Assembly: GCA_903824575.1 (NCBI GenBank) | Contig: CAIJXJ010000262.1 | Span: 62,001 to 126,000, forward strand | Direction of reading: 5' to 3' | Origin: an uncultured Methylobacillus sp. | GTDB lineage: Bacteria; Pseudomonadota; Gammaproteobacteria; Burkholderiales; Methylophilaceae | Length of the DNA stretch: 64,000 nucleotides | Part shown: positions 44,484 through 51,720 of the stretch, in pieces | How positions within the stretch are numbered: the first letter of the stretch is position 1 | Layout: every line of letters starts with the position of its first letter | Program-made: the position numbers and the translations under genes | The notes under the pieces: generated by a model | The model's input: only the letters and a program-made list of their open reading frames with translations | Database searches by the model: none | Told to the model about the DNA's origin: nothing

Positions 44484-45697
44484 TTGCCTTCGGTCAGGCG
44501 CAGCAGGAAGTCGCGAAAGGCATATTTCACCTTCTGCATGTGCTGCCGTTTGTAAGGGAACAGGTCCTCCGGGTCCATCGCATGTACCACCATGGCGTGG
44601 TCAATTTCGAATACCAGCAGTTGTCCGTCACGGGTCTCCGCGCAATCGATGCAAAGATAATCGAGCAGGGTGCGCTGGTAAATGGCCTCTAGTGCTGATC
44701 GGTGGCGATCGACAAAGCCGTCGAAATTCGCCATGAATGTGGCTTCTTCTGCCCTTTTTGCGGCATCTTCGTACATGTCCGCATTGACGTAGTGCACCAT
44801 CCAGTTTGATGACACCGCCATATGGCAAGCATAGGCCCGGCCGTTGATCAGGACCACCCTGACCTTGCGGAACAGGCCGTCATCATTGCGGTAATCGATG
44901 AATCGCGACAGGAAAAATTCGGTGTCCTTCACGCGGGCCAGGTAAGCAGCGAGGTCTCCAGCACGTTCGATCTTGTCCAAATCGTGCCCGGCCTGGGATG
45001 CCAGTGGGCGCAGGATGATGGGAAATTCGCAAGCCTTAAACTGGCTGGGTAGCGTTGCATTGCCGGCCGCGATATGCAGCAGGGTCTCGCGGGAAGCGCG
45101 CAGAGTGGGTGGGATGAGCAGACCCGGAACGTCGGCCAGCAGGACGCTTGCCTGGTTGCGGTCGGTGCCGGGAATGTATTGTGGCGCATTGATGACCGGT
45201 TTTGGCCAATGGCGCAGCTGAGACTCCAGAAACGTCAGTAGCGCCTGATTCTGGTCGGAGATGCCTATGGTCACGATCAGGGCGTCGTGTTCAGGTACGC
45301 TCCCGGATAAGGGCATGTCTGGCGTGACGTAATGGAAGATCAGGTCGATATCGCAGTCTTCCAGTAGACAGTCGAGCGGCGTATTGCCGGCAAGGTCTCC
45401 TTCTACCATCAGCATTAGCAGCTGGAGCTTTGCTGGTTGGCGGGCGGCTGTCAGCTGGTAGGTGCGTGTCATCGCCAGTGCCTGAGCCTGGATGGCCAGG
45501 CCGGCATCGCGTTGTCCGAGGCAGAGCAGCGCAATCGACAGGTTCATCCACAGCTTGGCATTTTCAGTATCCTGCTCAAGCTTGGCCAGGATCTCGCGCG
45601 TGAGGGGCAGGAAATTGATGCTGGCAATGCTCATGCGTAGAAAAGGAGCAAGCCCAAGGAATCGGATTTCAGGCTGTATATTGAGGGGAGTGCTCAT
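44465..45697 (-). CDS. TPR plus ATP-grasp-like protein in glycosyltransferase cassette
   Basis: This 410-residue protein has an N-terminal helical region with one or two TPR-like units (AKLWMNLSIALLCLGQRDAGLAIQAQAL in parts) and a C-terminal part that looks like an ATP-grasp ligase: FPIILRPLASQAGHDLDKIE (nucleotide loop), FFLSRFIDYRNDDGLFRKVRVVLING in parts, and FEIDHAMVVHAMDP (metal-binding acidic end). RimK-like ATP-grasp enzymes join a carboxylate to an amine or thiol. The ATG overlaps the upstream GT41 stop (TGATG), so it is coupled to the glycosyltransferases. Possible roles include making an amidated sugar or modifying a protein. Function is inferred only. Confidence 0.72.
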   Translation of the reverse strand: MSTPLNIQPEIRFLGLAPFLRMSIASINFLPLTREILAKLEQDTENAKLWMNLSIALLCLGQRDAGLAIQAQALAMTRTYQLTAARQPAKLQLLMLMVEGDLAGNTPLDCLLEDCDIDLIFHYVTPDMPLSGSVPEHDALIVTIGISDQNQALLTFLESQLRHWPKPVINAPQYIPGTDRNQASVLLADVPGLLIPPTLRASRETLLHIAAGNATLPSQFKACEFPIILRPLASQAGHDLDKIERAGDLAAYLARVKDTEFFLSRFIDYRNDDGLFRKVRVVLINGRAYACHMAVSSNWMVHYVNADMYEDAAKRAEEATFMANFDGFVDRHRSALEAIYQRTLLDYLCIDCAETRDGQLLVFEIDHAMVVHAMDPEDLFPYKRQHMQKVKYAFRDFLLRLTEGNQTVLE

Positions 45698-47514
45698 CAA
45701 TTCCTCGGGAGTTTCTCAGTTTGCACCGGTTGGGGATTACCGTCACGCAGGCGCATTTCGGTAAAGATCTGTTCGAGGCCACGGGCGAAGGCCGCAACAT
45801 CCATCAGCGGGCTGTGCTCCATGCTGCTGCGCAAATTGTTGCGAATTTTTTTCAGCCGAGCACGATCGCCGGCAAGAGCTGTCGCCATGCGGACGTACTC
45901 GTCAGGGCAGGACGCCGTCAATTCCTGTAAATCCAGCACGCGCAATAAATTGCTTCCAAGGCGTGAATGCAGGGCTTGTCCTTGCATGGTGATATAAGGT
46001 GTTCCCATGTACAGGCAGTCAATGCCGGTGGTCCCGCCATTGAATGGAAACGGGTCGAGAGCGATATCGAGTTCGCGATAGGTGGCGAGATAGGTGTCGT
46101 AATCCATTCTGCCGTGTATGGTCAGTCGATTGAAATCGACCCCCATGCTGGCAAAACGATTCTTGATGTCCGCAACCAGACTCTGATCATTGCCACCGGT
46201 TGCTACCAGCACCAGGCGCGCGTTTGGCAGTTCGCGCAAAATGTGTGCCCAAGTACTCATGGCTGATGGGCTGACCTTGGTGAAATTATTGAGGCAACCG
46301 AAGGTGATGAAGCCATTGACATCGCAAGGGGGACAACTCGGCACCGGCAGCGGGATTCTGAATGGATCAAGGACGTAATAACAGGCCGGTAGCGCCATCG
46401 GGATTTCCGTACACCAGTGACCTGCCAGCAGAACCGGGTCTGGCGGAACCAGAATGTAATCCATGGCACTGAGCCCTGAGGTGCCAGGAAAACCCAGCCA
46501 AGTGACCTGAATGGGTGCGGCCCTGCGGGCAAAAACTGTCAATCGGTTGCCGCCGGTATGGCCAGATAAATCGACCAATATATCGATGCGGTCGCGACCA
46601 ACAAGTTCTGCAACCTGATCGTCCCCCAAGCCGGAAATTTCCCGCCAGCATGAACAAGCGTTTTTCGCCCGCAATGTCAATTCATCCATCACATAAGAGT
46701 TGGAATAAATAATTGATTCAAAGCTGTCGTGATCCAGGTGCTCGAGTACCGGAATAACGAAAAATCCGACTGGATGCAACCTTATGTCGCCGCTTACCCA
46801 GCCAATGCGAATCTTGTCTGGAGTTGGACGGGCAGCAACATTGAGGCCGATATTTTGAGTGCCGGTTTCCTGGCGCACACGCTGATCGAATTGGCGGGCC
46901 GCAGTGACAATCTCATCTGATGTCACGGCATCGGAATGCAGCATCGCCCACAGCAAATTGCTGAAATCTTGCACGTTATTGGGGGCGGCATCGATGGCGC
47001 GCTGAAACCAGTTAATGGCCTCGTTTGGCATCCCGGCGTCTTTGCACATGGTGCCAAGAGCGCTCAAGGTTGGTGTGTCATCAGGCCTCCTGGCCAAGAC
47101 CTGATCGGCCGCATGAATAGCACGATCAACCAAGCCAAGTCTTGAATAGGCGACCACCAGATTGCTCCATGCCGACAGATTGTCGGGATTGAGGGCGACC
47201 GCTTTTTCCAGGTTTTCCTGTGCGATGTCGAACTGTTCTCTCATGCAGAAAACCAGGCCGAGTCCGACCAATACCTGATCTTCCGGCAGGCCGAGACGAA
47301 AGGCATCGCCATAAGCGTCAACCGCCTCGGCCCACCGACCAGCTCTGGCCAGTGTCAGTCCAAGATTGACGCGGGCGCTTGGATCTTGAGTATCAAGTCG
47401 AATGATCTGTTGCCACAGTTCAATTGCTTCCAGCCAGCGCCCACGCTTGGCCACGGCCTCCACCTCGATAAAAAGAGCGGTCTTGGTCGCGGTTGGCGTC
47501 GGGAGTTTGGTCAT
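45697..47514 (-). CDS. TPR-linked GT41 glycosyltransferase (SPINDLY/OGT-like), apparently active
   Basis: This 605-residue protein has about five TPR units (residues about 10-190: GRWLEAIELWQQIIRLD, GRWAEAVDAYGDAFRLG, AQENLEKAVALNPDN and others) and a GT41 catalytic region. Key motifs are intact: RIGWVSGDIRLHPVGFF with the conserved His near residue 245, VDLSGHTGGNRL, VTWLGFPGTSGLSAMDYIL, TFGCLNNFTKVSP with the catalytic Lys, and DPFPFNGGTTGIDCLYMGTP. GT41 enzymes transfer GlcNAc, fucose or related sugars to Ser/Thr. Location next to fliC suggests flagellin as target. Starts as TAATG after the GT2-like gene. Confidence 0.9.
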   Translation of the reverse strand: MTKLPTPTATKTALFIEVEAVAKRGRWLEAIELWQQIIRLDTQDPSARVNLGLTLARAGRWAEAVDAYGDAFRLGLPEDQVLVGLGLVFCMREQFDIAQENLEKAVALNPDNLSAWSNLVVAYSRLGLVDRAIHAADQVLARRPDDTPTLSALGTMCKDAGMPNEAINWFQRAIDAAPNNVQDFSNLLWAMLHSDAVTSDEIVTAARQFDQRVRQETGTQNIGLNVAARPTPDKIRIGWVSGDIRLHPVGFFVIPVLEHLDHDSFESIIYSNSYVMDELTLRAKNACSCWREISGLGDDQVAELVGRDRIDILVDLSGHTGGNRLTVFARRAAPIQVTWLGFPGTSGLSAMDYILVPPDPVLLAGHWCTEIPMALPACYYVLDPFRIPLPVPSCPPCDVNGFITFGCLNNFTKVSPSAMSTWAHILRELPNARLVLVATGGNDQSLVADIKNRFASMGVDFNRLTIHGRMDYDTYLATYRELDIALDPFPFNGGTTGIDCLYMGTPYITMQGQALHSRLGSNLLRVLDLQELTASCPDEYVRMATALAGDRARLKKIRNNLRSSMEHSPLMDVAAFARGLEQIFTEMRLRDGNPQPVQTEKLPRN

Positions 47515-48320
47515 TAAAGGTCTCGCAGGAGAGCGACGGTGGCGCGGCGCAGGTGATCTTGCTGCCAGACTTGCCGCAGGGCCGTAGTGTCGTCGAACAT
47601 GGCAACACGGGATTTCATGGTGCGTAGCGGCGCCAGGGGAGTATTCGCATCCAGTCCAAGACTGGAGGCATGTTTTGTGACAAAGCGTTGCCGATAGCGC
47701 TGCCAGTCCTGCCCCATCACGCCTGGCGACATATGAATGATCGCCACATCGGTCATGACGCCGATACGCAGTCCAAGCAGATGTGCAGAAAAGCTGAAAT
47801 CAAGATCGTAGAGGTGAAATCCATCGAATGTCTCGGTATCGAAAGCCAGGGCGTCAACGCTTTCACGACTGGCAACGAAACAGAGTCCGTCCAGGGCCTG
47901 TATGTCTTCCTCAACTTCTGAATCAGTCACTCCATAGACATTCAGGGCGATTTGGCGTCTGTTGGAAATTGCGTGTGCCACAACGCCACGCATGTGCTTT
48001 GGGCCGGCGGCCCACCAGTAACCATCGCTCAGTTGAGTGGTGCCGGCAAATCCGAGCAATTGAAAGCCGCTGGCTATGCGCAGCTCAACTTTGGCTGCAA
48101 ATGCCTGATCCAGTATCAGGATGTCGTCATGTGAAAAAACAAGGATGTTACCCCTGGCACGCTTGATCCCGCGGTTGTACCCTTCCGATAAGGAAGTGGC
48201 ATCATGAATGCCGATGATTTCAAACACAGTCCCTGCCAGCAGGTGCTCGTAACACTGGCTGACCTGAGCAAATTTGCAGGCATCAATGCTGCAAATGATG
48301 ATGGACCAGGCAGGCTTCAT
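47514..48320 (-). CDS. GT2-like glycosyltransferase (Glyco_tranf_2_5 type)
   Basis: This 268-residue protein begins MKPAWSIIICSIDACKF and has ATSLSEGYNRGIKRARG then NILVFSHDDILIL, matching the small family with the SLxxxYNxGI and FxHDD motifs, where HDD replaces DxD. LDGLCFVASRESVDAL and FHLYDLDFSFSAHLLG are conserved too. It probably uses a nucleotide sugar. It starts inside the stop of the upstream GT41-like gene (ATGA) and ends on the start of the next (TAATG), so all are coupled. The target is not known; a second sugar on flagellin is plausible. Confidence 0.86.
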   Translation of the reverse strand: MKPAWSIIICSIDACKFAQVSQCYEHLLAGTVFEIIGIHDATSLSEGYNRGIKRARGNILVFSHDDILILDQAFAAKVELRIASGFQLLGFAGTTQLSDGYWWAAGPKHMRGVVAHAISNRRQIALNVYGVTDSEVEEDIQALDGLCFVASRESVDALAFDTETFDGFHLYDLDFSFSAHLLGLRIGVMTDVAIIHMSPGVMGQDWQRYRQRFVTKHASSLGLDANTPLAPLRTMKSRVAMFDDTTALRQVWQQDHLRRATVALLRDL

Positions 48321-50119
48321 GGGAATTGCTCCAGCGTGCCACCTTGTTGTCGCCAAAGGTCTTTGAGTACCAGACCAAAGGCAGAGGCATAGCCGTTGGT
48401 GTCGCTGAGAGGAGATTCTTTCAGGCTGTCCCGCACTGATTTTTTGTCGCGTCCGGTTTTGGCTATTTGTGTGGCGAGGTCTATGTAATCTTGCGTCGAC
48501 TGCGCGAGATAATGATCTAGCTCCAGTTGTTGTAACATACGGCCAGGAGCGTGCCCCCAAGGGGTGGTATTGCCACAGGCAATGCTGGGAATGTCTAATG
48601 AAATGCCAAGCAGAGTAGACGATGTGCTATCACCGGTCAGTGGGCAGAGGCCAAGATCTATCATTGGCCAGAATTCAGAACTGCACATCCCGCCCTTGAT
48701 TGCTACCCATAGTATACGATCATGATTTATGTTGTAGCCCAACATCTTGTCAATCACGTGCCGTTTGGCTGACTCTCCAAGTGCTGCTGAATTAAGCAAC
48801 AAATGCGTAGCCGGATTAGCGATCAGGATTTTAGACCAAGCGATCCAGGTTTTTTGTGAGATTTTATTGATTGGAATCAGGCAGCCAAAAATGAAGGGTC
48901 GTTGCCTCGACTTGGCCGGAAATTTGATGCAATTAATCTGCTGAAATTCATAGGCGGCATGGGTCAAAGGCATGCGCAAGTATTGCTCGGTTTGGAATGG
49001 GGACGGTTCGGTTGGCTCGGAGTCGGTCTGAGGCCCGGTGATGATGAAATCCATGTTGCACAAGCCCGTGGCCACCGGTGGGTTAGTCCAGTTGAGTTGG
49101 AGCGGTGCCGATCGCCTGACAAAAGGTTCCAGTGCCGGCAGGCAGGAATAAGCTTCAACATTGACCAAGATGTCGGTGCTCATTTCACGGATCAAATGAT
49201 CGGTTGCGTCAGAGTCCAGGTGCGCGGTGGCCTTCCAGTGGTCGGCAATCAGGTATAGCCGCTGCGCGTTCTCTCCCTGGAACGTGTCCTTGGCAAAGAT
49301 GATGGTTTCAAAGCGCGCGCTGTCGAGTTTTCGGATCAGCGGTTCAACCCGACAGCGAATATCATCAGCTGCCAGATTGCCAATCACGAAGCCAACACGC
49401 AATCGTTGTCGCCTCTCTGCAGGCAGAGTCTGCACCGAAGCTCTGCCGTGCGTGTCGGCAAACTGGCTAATCTGAGCATGGTATTCACTGACAGTTGCAT
49501 CATCGCACCAGGCCAGTAATTCGATGCCACGAGCGTGGGTATCCGGATATTGCGTGGCACGAAAGTACAGTGAGCTTTCCAGTTCCAGATCCCCTAATTG
49601 CCTGGCCAAATCCAGAATGATTGGCAGAATCTCGGCTGTTGCAGCTGAATTTTTATTCATCGCCGAGATCAGGAGTTGTAGTGCTTCGGCATGGCGCCCT
49701 TGACGCCACAATGCATCGGCCAGTTGTACAAAGGCAGTGATCAGGGTGGGTTTTGCATCAATCACAGCGGTCAGGTAATGTTCGGTGTAGGCCCAATGTC
49801 CTGCATTCATGCAGTGCTGACCGATACAAGTTTTCATCTTGGTGTCATCGGCCGAAAATTCAATGGCATGATCGAAAAATACCTTGGCATCCTGATGCAA
49901 TCCGGAAGATAGAGCGATAAGCCCCAGATGAAGCAGTGCCTCGGGATGGTTGGGCTCGGCATCGAGGACATGCAACCAGGCGTTGTACGACTCCCGCCAT
50001 TGCCCATTTTGGAAGCAGGTGAGGGCAAAATCCATGCTGCTGTGGGCCGGTTGGGTCGAAATAGCAGGCAAGTCTGTGCTTGGATCAGATTCGGTTGCCT
50101 GGTTCTCAGGTTTTTTCAT
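48317..50119 (-). CDS. Divergent TPR-GT41-like protein with altered active-site motifs
   Basis: This 600-residue protein keeps the TPR plus GT41 layout: TPR units over residues about 28-190, then RLRVGFVIGNLAADD, LQLNWTNPPVATGLCNMDFII, FIFGCLIPINKISQKTW and a final LGLCPLTGDSTSSTLLG. Compared with its neighbour, the HPV motif is replaced (DDIRCRVEPLI), GHT becomes VEAYS, and the NGGTT sugar-nucleotide loop becomes GDSTSST. The central Lys is kept. It is either inactive and regulatory, or has changed donor or acceptor. It is the first gene of the cassette, divergent from fliC, with AAGAG before its ATG. Confidence 0.84.
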   Translation of the reverse strand: MKKPENQATESDPSTDLPAISTQPAHSSMDFALTCFQNGQWRESYNAWLHVLDAEPNHPEALLHLGLIALSSGLHQDAKVFFDHAIEFSADDTKMKTCIGQHCMNAGHWAYTEHYLTAVIDAKPTLITAFVQLADALWRQGRHAEALQLLISAMNKNSAATAEILPIILDLARQLGDLELESSLYFRATQYPDTHARGIELLAWCDDATVSEYHAQISQFADTHGRASVQTLPAERRQRLRVGFVIGNLAADDIRCRVEPLIRKLDSARFETIIFAKDTFQGENAQRLYLIADHWKATAHLDSDATDHLIREMSTDILVNVEAYSCLPALEPFVRRSAPLQLNWTNPPVATGLCNMDFIITGPQTDSEPTEPSPFQTEQYLRMPLTHAAYEFQQINCIKFPAKSRQRPFIFGCLIPINKISQKTWIAWSKILIANPATHLLLNSAALGESAKRHVIDKMLGYNINHDRILWVAIKGGMCSSEFWPMIDLGLCPLTGDSTSSTLLGISLDIPSIACGNTTPWGHAPGRMLQQLELDHYLAQSTQDYIDLATQIAKTGRDKKSVRDSLKESPLSDTNGYASAFGLVLKDLWRQQGGTLEQFP

Positions 50120-50202
50120 TTATAACTCTTGAATCAGTGGCCATGCTTAAGCCTGGAAGTTTCATTCTAACCTTCAAGACACGAGGCTTGCCAGGCAATT
50201 TA

Positions 50203-50221
50203 AAACTTGAAGCTTAAGTTT
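50203..50221. promoter_or_regulatory. Near-palindrome between the glycosyltransferase cassette and fliC
   Basis: AAACTT-GAAGCTT-AAGTTT is a 6-bp inverted repeat around an AAGCTT core, with one extra G breaking perfect symmetry. It lies 84 bases before the minus-strand GT41-like start and 72 bases upstream of the fliC -35 box. It could be an operator for the divergent pair; nothing else supports this. Confidence 0.35.
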
Positions 50222-50292
50222 ACAAGGTGAAGCATCAAAGCTTGCAATGCCTAGCGCTTGAGGGGCCGGCAGTTAAATGCTTGCAAAAAATC

Positions 50293-50319
50293 TAAAGTTT
50301 TTCTGCGCGCTCCCGATAA
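50293..50319 (+). promoter_or_regulatory. Sigma-28 (FliA) promoter of fliC
   Basis: TAAAGTTT (50293-50300), 11 bases, CCCGATAA (50312-50319). This agrees with the FliA consensus TAAAGTTT-N11-GCCGATAA at all but one position. Transcription should start near 50327, leaving a leader of about 74 nt with two small hairpins. Confidence 0.94.
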
Positions 50320-50327
50320 AGGTCTAA

Positions 50328-50393
50328 CGGCGGAGAACTCGCCGGTTAAAACGGCAAGAGCCGTCATGAATTTTGAGCTAACTTTGTCAGGAG
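50328..50393 (+). promoter_or_regulatory. fliC leader with two hairpins and GGA sites
   Basis: Hairpin 1 pairs CGGCG (50328-50332) with CGCCG (50340-50344), exposing GAGAACT next to a GGA. Hairpin 2 pairs ACGGC (50351-50355) with GCCGT (50360-50364). The ribosome site AGGAG (50389-50393) contains a second GGA. GGA in a loop plus GGA in the ribosome site is the usual form of CsrA-repressed leaders, so post-transcriptional control of flagellin is plausible. Confidence 0.45.
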
Positions 50394-50400
50394 AATTAAA

Positions 50401-51210
50401 ATGGCCTTAACGATCAACACCAATATCGCATCTCTGAATGCCCAGCGCAATCTGATGGTTAGCCAGCAGTCGTTGCAGTCTTCAATTAATCGCCTTTCTT
50501 CTGGCCTTCGCGTCAATAGCGCGGCTGATGATCCTGCCGGTCTCGCCATCGCAACACGCATGGCCCAACAAGTATCCGGCATGACGCAGGCTATTCGCAA
50601 CACTAACGATGGTGTTTCGATGATGCAAACGGCAGATGCTGGCCTCGCCTCCATGGCTGATATCCTGGGCCGGATGCGTGACCTTGCGGTGCAGGCCCTG
50701 AACGGAACCAATGGCAGCGCCGACCTGAAAAATCTGGACACGGAATATCAGGCCCTCAATTCGGAATTGACCCGGATTCCAACGGCGACGGTGTTTAACG
50801 GCGTGACTGTTATTGGTGCATCTGCTGGCACGACGACGCTGCAAGTTGGCGCAAATGCTGCCGATACGATTTCTATTATCACCAATACTGCAACAACCTA
50901 TGCTCCAGCGGGTGCTATCACGGACGCGGCATCCGCGTCAACCGCGATGACCACAATCGACACGAATACTGCCTTGGTCAATACCGACCGTGCAACCTAT
51001 GGCGCTACGACCAATCGCCTTAATTATTCGATCACGGCGTTGTCAGCCGACGTGACTGCAACTCAAACCGCCAGGGGACGTATCGTTGACGCCGACTTTG
51101 CCACAGAAACGGCGAACATGACGCGTGCCAATGTGCTGCAACAGGCAGGAACCGCTGTGCTGGCACAGGCTAACGCCATCCCAAATCAAGTGTTGACCCT
51201 GTTGCGATAG
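50401..51210 (+). CDS. fliC: Flagellin
   Basis: This 269-residue protein forms the filament. The N-terminal D0/D1 region is canonical (INTNIASLNAQRNL, SSINRLSSGLRVNSAADDPA, ATRMAQQVSGMTQAIRN), and the C-terminal D0/D1 is present (ARGRIVDADFATETANMTRA, QQAGTAVLAQANAIPNQVL). The central section is only about 80 residues, Thr/Ala/Ser-rich, so domains D2/D3 are essentially absent. The Thr/Ser-rich stretch (NTATTYAP, STAMTTIDTNT) offers many possible O-glycosylation sites. It is the only flagellin gene in the window and is divergent from the glycosyltransferase cassette. Confidence 0.97.
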   Translation: MALTINTNIASLNAQRNLMVSQQSLQSSINRLSSGLRVNSAADDPAGLAIATRMAQQVSGMTQAIRNTNDGVSMMQTADAGLASMADILGRMRDLAVQALNGTNGSADLKNLDTEYQALNSELTRIPTATVFNGVTVIGASAGTTTLQVGANAADTISIITNTATTYAPAGAITDAASASTAMTTIDTNTALVNTDRATYGATTNRLNYSITALSADVTATQTARGRIVDADFATETANMTRANVLQQAGTAVLAQANAIPNQVLTLLR

Positions 51211-51229
51211 AATAGAAATTAAAATTGCT

Positions 51230-51268
51230 TGAATTAAGCCAGGTTAATGAGATTGATCTGGCAATTCA
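51230..51268 (+). terminator. Hairpin after fliC
   Basis: TGAATT-AA-GCCAG (51230-51242) pairs with CTGGCAATTCA (51258-51268), with a two-base bulge and a 15-nt loop. There is no T-run, so it probably stabilises the fliC 3' end or only partly terminates, letting some transcription reach flaG. Confidence 0.5.
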
Positions 51269-51283
51269 TGTAGGAGGTGAATC

Positions 51284-51688
51284 ATGAGTGTACAGTCAGT
51301 AGCAGCCTCACCTGCTGTCACGCCTTCGGTAGTTGGCAGTGGCGCAGGTAGTGGAGCGGTCTCTGGGGGCATGGGCGTATCGGCGGCAGCGCCAAGTACC
51401 ATTGCAACAGCTCAGGCCGCAAATTCAGAGTCGGTCCAGCAGGCGGCGGCTAGTCCTAGCGCTGCCTCGGTTAAACAGGCAGTGGAAGAGTTGAACCACT
51501 TCGTGGCGGGTGTCGCGCCGGATTTGCAGTTTTCGATGGATCAGTCGTCGCACACGCCGGTTGTCAGGTTGGTTGATAACCAAACCGACCAGGTGATTAT
51601 GCAGTTCCCATCACAAGATGCGCTGTCTATTGCGCATGCCATTGACAGATTCATGAAACAGGGCGCGCTGTTGAAAGAAAAGGCATAA
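51284..51688 (+). CDS. flaG: FlaG family protein
   Basis: This 134-residue protein has a disordered Ala/Ser/Gly-rich N-terminal half and a C-terminal FlaG domain (VEELNHFVAGVAPDLQFSMD, VVRLVDNQTDQVIMQFPSQDAL in parts). FlaG influences filament length in other bacteria. The strong ribosome site AGGAGGTG (51273-51280) is the best in this cluster. It sits between fliC and fliD as usual. Confidence 0.92.
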   Translation: MSVQSVAASPAVTPSVVGSGAGSGAVSGGMGVSAAAPSTIATAQAANSESVQQAAASPSAASVKQAVEELNHFVAGVAPDLQFSMDQSSHTPVVRLVDNQTDQVIMQFPSQDALSIAHAIDRFMKQGALLKEKA

Positions 51689-51720
51689 TATAAAGCTAAT
51701 CGGCATCTGAAGGATTTATT

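Noticed and set aside
44465-50119. O-antigen or capsule biosynthesis locus
   Set aside because: There are no nucleotide-sugar synthesis, flippase or polymerase genes, and the TPR-GT41 type acts on proteins; the flagellin neighbour fits better.
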